A DNA stretch of 36,210 nucleotides from an uncultured Actinomyces sp. (GTDB lineage: Bacteria > Actinomycetota > Actinomycetes > Actinomycetales > Actinomycetaceae). Below are positions 22,791 to 29,855 of the stretch, piece after piece. The notes beneath the pieces were generated by a model. That model was not told the DNA's origin, did no database searches, and saw nothing but the letters and a program-made list of their open reading frames with translations. Both the position numbers and the translations under genes were made by a program. Numbering within the stretch: position 1 is the stretch's first letter; every line of letters begins with the position of its first letter. The stretch covers positions 1 through 36,210 of the forward strand of contig CALEXZ010000081.1 of the NCBI GenBank assembly GCA_937926195.1, given 5' to 3'.

Positions 22791-25091
22791 TCAGTCGGTG
22801 GGGGCGGCCGGGGCCGCGGGAGTGAGAGGCAGACCGAAGAAGCTCAGCGGCAGCCGGGAGAAGTACAGGCCCTGGCACTCGTTCTCCCACAGCAGGCCGA
22901 TCGCTCCGTCCGCCAGCTCGCACATGCACTGGTAGACGTAGTGGGCGGGGTTGACGGCGCGCGAGCTCGCCCAGGTCCTGCCCCCGTCGAGGCTCAGGCG
23001 CACGACGCCGCAGCCCCGGTAGGGCAGCATAAGGGAGGCGTTGGCGAAGACGACCCGGTCCTCGCCCGCGGGCGAGCTGAGCGACAGGGCGTTGGGCTGG
23101 CACCAGATCTCGGGCAGGGCGTCGTCGAAGCCGATCTCTCCCCAGCTCTGGCCGCCGTCGTCGGACACGGCGGTGGCCACACGCGCCCGCGGGTGCTGGT
23201 TGCGCATGAGCATGAGCACGCTGCCGTCCCGGCGCTCGACGACGGTTGCCTCGTGCAGGGACCAGGTCTCGTCGGTGAACGTGCGCGGGTCGAGCGGATC
23301 GCCACCGGTGGGGCGGCCCTGGTTGGGGCTGGCGCCCAGGCTCCAGGTCTCCCCGTGGTCGTCGGAGTAGATGACGGCGGCGCACATGGCCAGCCAGTTC
23401 TCGTCGTTGTTGAAGTAGACGGGAACGACGATCCTGCCGGCGTGCGGGCCGTGGCGCAGGACGATGCCGGTGCCCGGGCAGGTGCCCAGGAACCTCATCC
23501 ACGGCTCCTTGAGGACGGGGTTGAGGTCGCGCGGCGCCGACCACGTGAGGCCGTCGTCGTCGGAGTAGACGTGCAGGAGGTGGCTGGTGGGCACGGCGAA
23601 GAGGGTCTGTGCGCCGTCCGCACCGGGGGCCAGCTCGATATTGCCCGCGGGCCGGCCCCCGGTGGTGAGGTTGAGGGCCTCGTCGACGTGGTGGTCGGTG
23701 GGCTCCCCCTCCTCGGTGCTGACCGAGCCGTCCTCCTCGACCCGGTAGCGGCCCCCCTCCAGGTCGTGCAGGACCCGGCGGCCCTGCTCGTCGAAGCCGG
23801 TGCCCGCCACGCAGTTGGGCTGGCCCGTCCCCCCTGGGAAGTGGTCGATGAGCACGTGCACCCGCCCGGTCTGCGGGTCCTGGACCATGCAGGAGTCGAT
23901 GACCGAGGCGGCGTCCTGGCCGGTGCCGGGGCAGTCGATGACGGTCTGCAGCGGCCCCCAGGTCCGGCCGTCGTCGGTGGAGCGGCGCACGACGAAGTTG
24001 ATGTCGTTGGGCGAGTCGTTGGCGATGGACACGCGCTGGTCGGCTCCGGCCAGCACCGTGCCCGAGGCGAGGGTGAGGATGGAGGGGATGCGGTAGGAGG
24101 CCGAGCCGTGGAAGCCGCGGTCGAAGACGGCGTCGGTCTCCACCGGCTCCACGCCGTGCAGCCGCTTGACCTGCTCGTTGCTCAGCACCTGCTCGTACAG
24201 GCCGGCGCTCTGGACCTCGCCGGACAGGCGCACCCCGTGGCAGTCCTGGCCGATGACGATCTCGTCGAGGGACTCGACGTCGCCCAGGAAGAACTCCCCG
24301 GGGGCGTGGACCTCCCGGAATCCGTCGACGTACAGGTCCACGGCCCCGTGCCCGCACACGAGGGCGACGCGGTGCCACTGGCCGTCGCTCCACTGCCCCT
24401 GGGCGGCGACCTCGCGGCTGACCGAGCCGTCGGGGCCCAGCGCCCGGTAGACCAGGCCCTGGGGCGTGACCCGCAAGTGGAGGCGCTCGCGGCCGCCCGC
24501 GCCCGCGGCGATGAGGGCGCCCTCCTGCATGCGCCCGCGCACCCGGAAGCGCAGGTCGACCGCGCCGCGCCGTACGCCGGCGAAGCGGGTGACGTCGAAG
24601 GGGTTGAGGCGGTTGGCGGCGAACTCGACGGCGGGCTGCGCGACGTGGGAGCGCGAGAGGACCTCGCGGGAGCTGAGCACGCGGTCAAGGACCTCCAGGT
24701 TGTGGACGTGCGGGCCGCCGTCCTGGGCGGTGTGCACGCTCAGGGCGCCCTCCAGGGCTGCGAGGAAGGCCGTGGAGGTGCCGCAGAAGACCTGGTAGCC
24801 GTCGACGTACAGGCGGGTGCCGCGCGTCGAGACCGTGACGGCGACGCTGTGGAGGTGGCCGTCGGTCAGGGCCCGGGCGTCCTCGGCCTCCAGCCTGTTC
24901 CACGTACCGGGGGCGCTGGCCTCGTAGACGGCGTAGCCGCTGTCGATGCGCAGGCACAGCCCACCGGCGGCCTCGTCGGTGATCCGCAGGAGCTCGCCGT
25001 CGCTGGTGGAGCTGAAGTCGAGGACGATGCTGCCTTCGCGGCAGGATCGCAGGTCGTGGTTGAGATCGGGGAGGGTGAGTGTTGAGAGCAT
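22791..25091 (-). CDS. nanH: Sialidase (GH33) with two lectin-like domains, no signal peptide
   Basis: A 766-residue exo-alpha-sialidase. Residues ~1-150 and ~155-315 are two concanavalin A-like (LamG/laminin-type) beta domains (RLYVDGYQ, DLYVDGFRE). The propeller begins with YRIP (333-336, Arg334). Five Asp boxes are visible (371-378, 510-517, 576-583, 643-650, 700-707). Likely active-site residues are Asp351, Glu614, Arg630, Arg692 and Tyr718 or Tyr720. No signal peptide, membrane segment or LPXTG is present, so the protein should be cytosolic, unlike the known surface sialidases of Actinomyces. The ATG at 25091 has AAAGGAG at a good distance. It heads the transporter operon, which suggests imported sialyl-oligosaccharides are cleaved inside. 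Confidence 0.9.
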   Translation of the reverse strand: MLSTLTLPDLNHDLRSCREGSIVLDFSSTSDGELLRITDEAAGGLCLRIDSGYAVYEASAPGTWNRLEAEDARALTDGHLHSVAVTVSTRGTRLYVDGYQVFCGTSTAFLAALEGALSVHTAQDGGPHVHNLEVLDRVLSSREVLSRSHVAQPAVEFAANRLNPFDVTRFAGVRRGAVDLRFRVRGRMQEGALIAAGAGGRERLHLRVTPQGLVYRALGPDGSVSREVAAQGQWSDGQWHRVALVCGHGAVDLYVDGFREVHAPGEFFLGDVESLDEIVIGQDCHGVRLSGEVQSAGLYEQVLSNEQVKRLHGVEPVETDAVFDRGFHGSASYRIPSILTLASGTVLAGADQRVSIANDSPNDINFVVRRSTDDGRTWGPLQTVIDCPGTGQDAASVIDSCMVQDPQTGRVHVLIDHFPGGTGQPNCVAGTGFDEQGRRVLHDLEGGRYRVEEDGSVSTEEGEPTDHHVDEALNLTTGGRPAGNIELAPGADGAQTLFAVPTSHLLHVYSDDDGLTWSAPRDLNPVLKEPWMRFLGTCPGTGIVLRHGPHAGRIVVPVYFNNDENWLAMCAAVIYSDDHGETWSLGASPNQGRPTGGDPLDPRTFTDETWSLHEATVVERRDGSVLMLMRNQHPRARVATAVSDDGGQSWGEIGFDDALPEIWCQPNALSLSSPAGEDRVVFANASLMLPYRGCGVVRLSLDGGRTWASSRAVNPAHYVYQCMCELADGAIGLLWENECQGLYFSRLPLSFFGLPLTPAAPAAPTD

Positions 25092-25194
25092 GCTGTTCTC
25101 CTTTCCGAAAAAGGGTGCACGTGTCCCCTGGAAATGCATTCAAGGAATTGTCGCGTACCGAGACGGGAATGGGTTCTCGGAATAGCGGAGGCAA

Positions 25195-25230
25195 GGGCCG
25201 CCCGCACTCAGGTGCGTACAGGGGCGGCCC
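25195..25230 (-). terminator. Hairpin in the sialidase leader (possible attenuator)
   Basis: GGGCCGCCC (25195-25203) pairs with GGGCGGCCC (25222-25230), a perfect 9-bp stem, with an inner GCAC/GTGC stem (25204-25207, 25212-25215). On the minus strand it is followed by TTGCC, only a weak U-tract. It lies between the leader ORF and the sialidase start, in the position of an attenuator. Confidence 0.5.
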
Positions 25231-25309
25231 GCAGCCGGCCGAGCCGGGACGGCGGGGCGGGCCCGAGAACATCCTCAGGGCACGGGGCGCCCGCACACGG
25301 GGCACGCTG

Positions 25310-25326
25310 GGGAGCGCAACGCTCCC
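25310..25326 (-). other. Small hairpin directly after the leader ORF
   Basis: GGGAGCG (25310-25316) pairs with CGCTCCC (25320-25326) around a 3-nt loop, seven bases past the leader-ORF stop. A further 6-bp hairpin, AGGGGC/GCCCCT at 25347-25361, lies inside the end of the ORF. A ribosome translating the ORF would disrupt both, a layout that could couple translation to folding. Confidence 0.45.
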
Positions 25327-25332
25327 GTCGCG

Positions 25333-25425
25333 TCAGGCGACGACGGAGGGGCCGCGCCCCTGGCGGACAGCAGAGCGACGACGACGGGTGCTCGTGGTGA
25401 TGCGCCAGCTTGATGCCGCGTGCAT
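25333..25425 (-). CDS. Putative 30-residue leader peptide upstream of the sialidase operon
   Basis: ATG at 25425 is preceded by AAAGGAGGGGCTC, the best Shine-Dalgarno sequence in this part of the window, at ideal spacing. The product begins MHAASSWRITTSTRRRRSAV and ends QGRGPSVVA. A run of four Arg codons (CGT CGT CGT CGC) sits in the middle. It lies between the promoter at 25509-25537 and the sialidase gene, inside a leader of over 300 bases with several hairpins. The ribosome-binding site and position are directly visible; a regulatory role by translational attenuation is inference. A chance short ORF remains possible. Confidence 0.5.
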   Translation of the reverse strand: MHAASSWRITTSTRRRRSAVRQGRGPSVVA

Positions 25426-25508
25426 GAGCCCCTCCTTTGTCATTCACCGTCGAACCGTCCGGGGCTTCTTGGCCCCGCGCAGATCGTCTTTGATCTACCG
25501 ATACGGAT

Positions 25509-25537
25509 AATGTAGTCCGACGTCTATCTCGCGTCAA
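25509..25537 (-). promoter_or_regulatory. Sialidase-operon promoter with operator half-site in the spacer
   Basis: On the minus strand TTGACG (25537-25532) and TACATT (25514-25509) are separated by exactly 17 bases, a good sigma-70-type promoter. The spacer contains AGACGTCGGAC, which matches the AGACGTCCGAC half of the operator before the peptide-type binding-protein gene at 10 of 11 bases. This gives a leader of about 400 nt to the sialidase ATG. Confidence 0.6.
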
Positions 25538-25590
25538 GAACTTTCAAGGCCCTGATACGAGGGAATTGCGTTCCTGGGCACTGGTGAACG

Positions 25591-25684
25591 ACGGCAGCCG
25601 GCCCCACCCGTACGTGGGACCGGCTGCCGTGAGGTGACGCCGTCGCGCGAGCACTCCCCTACCGGGCAGGAGGCTCGCGACGGC
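25591..25684 (-). terminator. Two hairpins ending the peptide-type ABC operon
   Basis: Nearest the stop, GCCGTCGCG (25639-25647) pairs with CGCGACGGC (25676-25684). Further on, ACGGCAGCCGG (25591-25601) pairs with CCGGCTGCCGT (25620-25630), continued after one mismatch by CCCAC/GTGGG and a 6-nt loop. They insulate this operon from the sialidase promoter. Confidence 0.8.
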
Positions 25685-25700
25685 GCGCCGCGGTGCGCGC

Positions 25701-26525
25701 TCAGACCTCCAGGAGGGAGGGCACCGCGCCCAGCAGGGTGCGCGTGTACTCCTGCTGCGGGTTATTGAAGATCTCCTCGGTCGTGTTGAGCTCGAGGATC
25801 TCCCCGAAGTACATCACCGCGATGCGGTCCGAGACGTAGCGGACCGTGTTGATGTCGTGGCTGATGAAGACCAGCCCGAGGCCGAGGGCGGCCTTGAGGT
25901 CCTGGAGCAGGTTGAGCACCTGGGCGCGCACGGACACGTCCAGGGCGCTCGTGGGCTCGTCGGCCACGATGATGTCCGGGTCGAGCGCCAGGGCGCGCGC
26001 GATGGCGACGCGCTGGCGCTGTCCGCCGGAGATTTGGCGGGGCAGGACGTCCATGGCGCTGGGCGGCAGGCCCACGAGGTGAAGCAGGTCCTTGACCTTG
26101 GCCTCGCGCTCGGCCGGGGAGCCGATGCCGTGGACGTTAAGCGGGTCGATGAGCGTGTCGTGCACGATCATGCGCGGGTTGAGCGCCGTCGCCGGGTCCT
26201 GGAAGACCACGGAGACCGCACGGCCCAGCTCGCGCCGGTCGGCGGCGCTGCGCCCGAGCGGACGGCCCTTGAAGAGCACCTCGCCCTTGGTCAGCTCCTG
26301 CAAGCCCACCATGACGCGGGCGGTGGTGGACTTGCCGCAGCCGGACTCGCCCACGAGACCGAGGGTCTCACCACGACGCACCGAGATGGACACGTCGTTG
26401 ACGGCGTGGACCGTGTCGGGGCGGAAGAGCTTGCCCGTGCGGGACTTGTGGATGACGTGCGCGTTGCGCAGCTCGACCACCGGGTCCGTCTTCGGGTCCC
26501 ACCCGGCGTACTTGTCAGCGGACAT
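25701..26525 (-). CDS. Peptide/nickel-type ABC transporter ATPase (OppF/DppF-like)
   Basis: A 274-residue ATPase with Walker A GESGCGKST, signature ISGGQRQR and Walker B IIVADEPTSALD; the C-terminal NPQQEYTRTLLGAVPSL is typical of OppF/DppF proteins. Its ATG overlaps the stop of the permease-ATPase fusion gene by one base (TGATG), so the two are translationally coupled. Together with the ATPase half of the fusion protein it forms the ATPase heterodimer. In sialic acid transporters of this class it corresponds to SatD of Haemophilus ducreyi or SiaI of Corynebacterium glutamicum (homology from memory and context). Confidence 0.93.
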   Translation of the reverse strand: MSADKYAGWDPKTDPVVELRNAHVIHKSRTGKLFRPDTVHAVNDVSISVRRGETLGLVGESGCGKSTTARVMVGLQELTKGEVLFKGRPLGRSAADRRELGRAVSVVFQDPATALNPRMIVHDTLIDPLNVHGIGSPAEREAKVKDLLHLVGLPPSAMDVLPRQISGGQRQRVAIARALALDPDIIVADEPTSALDVSVRAQVLNLLQDLKAALGLGLVFISHDINTVRYVSDRIAVMYFGEILELNTTEEIFNNPQQEYTRTLLGAVPSLLEV

Positions 26526-28666
26526 CAGTTGGCCTCCTTCGCGAGGATCGCCTCAAGCTCGGGCGTGATGGCGTGGTAGTGCTCGGTCGTGCCGGGCACG
26601 AGCTTGAGCACGGGGCGGGTCTCAAGACCGACCGTCGGGTGCTCCGAGCGGGGCGCGAAACGGTCTCCCGTGACGAACTCCGAGGGGCTGGGGACGGTGC
26701 CTCGCACCTGGTGCAGGCGCTTGGAGCCGGCCTCGATGGACAGCACCGCGCCCAGCAGACCGCGGGTGTACTCGTGCACCGGGTTGCTCATGAGCTCGGT
26801 GGTGCCCGCCTGCTCGACGACCTGGCCCGCGTACATGACCGTGATGCGGTGGGCGACCTTGGCGACGAGGGCGAGGTCGTGGCTGACGAAGACCATGGCG
26901 AAGCCGAGCTTCTCGCGCAGGTCGTTGAGCAGGTCGATGACCTGCTTCTGGACCGTGACGTCGAGGGCCGTGGTGGGCTCGTCGGCGATAACGAGGCTCG
27001 GGTCGCGGGTGAGCGCCATGGCGATGAGCACGCGCTGGCGCTGTCCGCCGGAGAGCTCGTGCGGGTAGCTCTTGAGCGTGCGCACCGGGTCCAGGCCGAC
27101 GAGCTCGAGGAGCTCCTCGGCGGTGCGGGTGCCGCCGCGCGAGGTCAGCTGCTTCATCTGGGTGGAGATGAGCATCGACGGGTTGAGCGAGGACAGGGCG
27201 TCCTGGTAGATCATCGCCATCTCGTGGCCGCGCAGCGCGTTGTGCTCGGTGGGAGTGAGGTCGAGGATGTTCTTGCCCTTGAACAGGATCTCGCCGCTGA
27301 TGCGGGCGGTGGGCGGCAGCAGGCCCATGACGGCCATCGAGGAGATCGACTTGCCGCAGCCGGACTCGCCCACCAGGCCCATGGTCTCGCCCGGACGCAC
27401 CGAGAAGGAGACGTTGTCGACGATGTTGACGTCCCCGTGCTGCTGCGGGAAGGCGATGGACAGGTTCTTGACCTCCAGGACGGGCTCGGCCTCGGGGGTC
27501 GCGTAGACGAGGCGGTCGCCGCGGGCGAGCTCGGCCTCGCGCAGGAGGGCCAGGCGCTCGGACAGCGGGGTCTCCTCGGCGGCCGGAGCGATAACGCCGG
27601 TGAGGCCGGAGGCCTGCCCGCCGGCGATGGCGTCGGCAGCCATGTCGGCGTTGTCGCGCACGGCGTCGCCGGCCTCGTTCCAGGCCTTGTCCGTCTTCAT
27701 GGCCTCCTCGTCGGCCTCGACGTCGACCTTCTTGCGGATCCTGGGCGACGCCATGGCGTCGGTCAGGCCCTCGGAGAGGATGTTGAGGCACAGGGTGGTG
27801 ATGAGGATGAGCAGGCCGGGGAAGAAGGTCGGCCACCAGTGGCCGGAGAGGACCAGGGCCTTGCCCTCGGAGAGCATGTTGCCCCAGGTGGGGGTGTTGA
27901 CGGCCTGGATGCCCGTGCCGATGAAGGACAGGGAAGCCTCGAAGACGATGGCGTCGGCGACGAGGACCGTCGCGTAGACCATGATCGGCGCGATGCAGTT
28001 GCGCACGACGTGCTTGATGAGGATCCAGGGCACGCGCGCGCCCATGACCTTGGAGGCGGCGACGTAGTCCTCGCCGAACTGCGCCAGGATGTTGGCGCGC
28101 ACGACGCGGGTCAGCTGCGGGGTGTAGACGATGGCGGTGGCGGTGACGATGACGGGGACCATCGGCATGTGCGCGCTCAGGGCGAGCACGAGGACGGCCG
28201 CCAGCGCGATGCCCGGGAAGGACATGACGACGTCGAGCACGCGCATGAGCGTCTCGGAGACCCACTTGCGGCTGGTGGCGGCGATGGCGCCCAGGACGGA
28301 GGCGACGGCGAGGGCCAGGCCGGTGGCGGACAGGCCGACGACGAGGGAGACGCGGGCGCCGTAGACGGCGCGCGAGAAGATGTCACGGCCGGAGCCGTCG
28401 GTGCCGAAGATGTGGTCGGCCGAGGGCGCGACGGCCGGGTCGACGGAGACGACCTCGCCGACGCCCTCGATCTGCGTGACGACCTCGGTCGCGTCGAGGC
28501 CCGTGGCGCGCGGCGAGAACGGGGCGATGAGCGGGGCGAAGATCGCCATGACGACGACGCCCGCCAGGATGAGCACGGCGATCTTGGAGCCCAGGGGCAG
28601 CGCCTTCCAGCCCTGGAACCGGGTACCGGGTGCGGCGACCTTGTCGAGTGTGCGGCGGTGCAGCAT
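26525..28666 (-). CDS. Fused ABC permease-ATPase (DppC-DppD-like)
   Basis: A 713-residue fusion. Residues 1-310 are a DppC-type permease with an OppC N-terminal region (GSKIAVLILAGVVVMAIFAPLIAPFSPR), the segment FGTDGSGRDIFSRAVYGARVSL and EAA loop EDYVAASKVMGAR (199-211). A charged linker of about 80 residues (310-390) leads to a DppD-type ATPase: Walker A GESGCGKS (433-440), signature LSGGQRQR (538-545), Walker B VIADEP (559-564). The frame is continuous and long, so the fusion is not a read-through artefact. Fused permease-ATPase subunits occur in peptide-family sialic acid transporters (SatABCD, SiaEFGI; from memory). Confidence 0.93.
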   Translation of the reverse strand: MLHRRTLDKVAAPGTRFQGWKALPLGSKIAVLILAGVVVMAIFAPLIAPFSPRATGLDATEVVTQIEGVGEVVSVDPAVAPSADHIFGTDGSGRDIFSRAVYGARVSLVVGLSATGLALAVASVLGAIAATSRKWVSETLMRVLDVVMSFPGIALAAVLVLALSAHMPMVPVIVTATAIVYTPQLTRVVRANILAQFGEDYVAASKVMGARVPWILIKHVVRNCIAPIMVYATVLVADAIVFEASLSFIGTGIQAVNTPTWGNMLSEGKALVLSGHWWPTFFPGLLILITTLCLNILSEGLTDAMASPRIRKKVDVEADEEAMKTDKAWNEAGDAVRDNADMAADAIAGGQASGLTGVIAPAAEETPLSERLALLREAELARGDRLVYATPEAEPVLEVKNLSIAFPQQHGDVNIVDNVSFSVRPGETMGLVGESGCGKSISSMAVMGLLPPTARISGEILFKGKNILDLTPTEHNALRGHEMAMIYQDALSSLNPSMLISTQMKQLTSRGGTRTAEELLELVGLDPVRTLKSYPHELSGGQRQRVLIAMALTRDPSLVIADEPTTALDVTVQKQVIDLLNDLREKLGFAMVFVSHDLALVAKVAHRITVMYAGQVVEQAGTTELMSNPVHEYTRGLLGAVLSIEAGSKRLHQVRGTVPSPSEFVTGDRFAPRSEHPTVGLETRPVLKLVPGTTEHYHAITPELEAILAKEAN

Positions 28667-29631
28667 CAGATGCTCCTGATTCGCGGGTTGACGAGCACGT
28701 ACAGCATGTCCACCACGATATTGATGATGATGAACGCGGCGGCGACGGTGATCGACACGCCCTGGACGATGTTGACGTCGTTACGGGTGATGCCCTGGAA
28801 GATGAGCTGACCCATACCCTGGATGTTGAAGATGATCTCGATGACGACGGCGCCGCCCATGGCGTAGCCCAGGCGCAGGCCGAGGACGGTCAGCGGGGTG
28901 ATGAGGGCGTTGCGCAGGACGTTGCGCGCGATGACGGTGCGCTTGGGGATGCCCGCGCCGATGGCGGTGCGCACGTAGTCGCGGTCGAGCTCCTCGACCA
29001 TGGCGGTACGCACGATGCGGGTGAGCGTGCCGGAGTTGGGAACGGCGATGGCGAAGGCCGGCAGCGCGATCTGGCGCATGTAGGCGCCCGGGTCGTCGGA
29101 GAAGCTCACCCAGTCGGTGACGACGGAGGGGAACAGCCCGGCACCGCCCGGCACGTCAGCGAGCCACTGGATGAGCAGCAGCGCCAGCCAGAAGGAGGGG
29201 GTCGCCAGGGACAGGATGGAGATGACGCGGATGACCTGGTCGGGCCAGCGGTCGCGGTAGAGGGCGGCGACGACACCCAGGACCAGGGCGATGATGACGG
29301 CGATGAAGATGCCGATGAAGGTCAGCTGGAGGGTGATCGGGAAGGCCGAGGACACAAGGTCCGTGATCTTGACTCCCGTGAAGCTCTCACCGAGATCGCC
29401 GCGCACGAGACCCATCATGTAGGTCCAGTACCGGGTCAAGAGCGGGTCGTTGAGGTGGTGGGTCTGGCGGTACTGCTCGAGGGCGTCAGCCGAGGCGGCC
29501 TCACCGAGCGCCAGGCGCGCCGGGTCCGCGTTCGAGAACGACATGACGATGAAGACGAGCAGCGTCACGCCCAGCACCATGAGAGGCAGCGCCAGGAGGC
29601 GCCGCCCGATCAGGCGGAGGAGGTTGGACAC
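28666..29631 (-). CDS. Peptide/nickel-type ABC transporter permease (DppB-like)
   Basis: A 321-residue permease with six hydrophobic segments. The N-terminus LIGRRLLALPLMVLGVTLLVFIVM, HHLNDPLLTRYWTYMMGLVRGDLGES and the EAA-type loop LDRDYVRTAIGAGIPKRTVIARNVLRNALI are typical of DppB. The GTG at 29631 is chosen because AAAGGAG sits six bases upstream; the ATG at 29661 has no such site. The stop overlaps the next gene as TGATG. It is the first gene of a three-gene operon whose promoter spacer holds a palindromic operator. Confidence 0.94.
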   Translation of the reverse strand: MSNLLRLIGRRLLALPLMVLGVTLLVFIVMSFSNADPARLALGEAASADALEQYRQTHHLNDPLLTRYWTYMMGLVRGDLGESFTGVKITDLVSSAFPITLQLTFIGIFIAVIIALVLGVVAALYRDRWPDQVIRVISILSLATPSFWLALLLIQWLADVPGGAGLFPSVVTDWVSFSDDPGAYMRQIALPAFAIAVPNSGTLTRIVRTAMVEELDRDYVRTAIGAGIPKRTVIARNVLRNALITPLTVLGLRLGYAMGGAVVIEIIFNIQGMGQLIFQGITRNDVNIVQGVSITVAAAFIIINIVVDMLYVLVNPRIRSI

Positions 29632-29711
29632 TGGGTGCTCCTTTGCTTCGGTGTCCTTCACCGCTCGCGGGCACGAGCGGCTGCGGAGGAGACGACTGCA
29701 ATGCGGTCCCC

Positions 29712-29743
29712 TCTATTGTCTGATGTCTGACATCAGATCGCAA
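29712..29743 (-). promoter_or_regulatory. Promoter of the peptide-type permease operon with a perfect operator palindrome
   Basis: On the minus strand TTGCGA (29743-29738) and GACAAT (29720-29715) are 17 bases apart. The spacer is filled by a 9-1-9 perfect palindrome, TCTGATGTCTGACATCAGA (29719-29737). Read on the minus strand, GTCAGACATCAGACAATAGA (29731-29712) aligns with the nanA operator over its first 14 bases with one mismatch. A repressor bound here would exclude RNA polymerase. Confidence 0.7.
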
Positions 29744-29795
29744 GTGGTGATACGTGTCGTGCCCGACGCCCTGCACGCAGGGCCCGGACACGGAC

Positions 29796-29844
29796 GGTGC
29801 CGGGGGCAGCGGCGCGCGCCTGCGCTGCTGCTGCCCCCGGCACC
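29796..29844 (-). terminator. Hairpin after the peptide-type binding-protein gene
   Basis: A 15-bp perfect stem, GGTGCCGGGGGCAGC (29796-29810) with GCTGCCCCCGGCACC (29830-29844), 19-nt loop. It lies 12 bases after the stop at 29856 and would reduce read-through into the permease operon, which has its own promoter, allowing the usual excess of binding protein. Confidence 0.85.
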
Positions 29845-29855
29845 GGGACCTCGTC

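Noticed and set aside
25092..25508. Known riboswitch class in the sialidase leader
   Set aside because: None of the conserved cores I know (such as glmS, TPP or cobalamin elements) could be recognised; the leader was reported as a possible attenuator instead.
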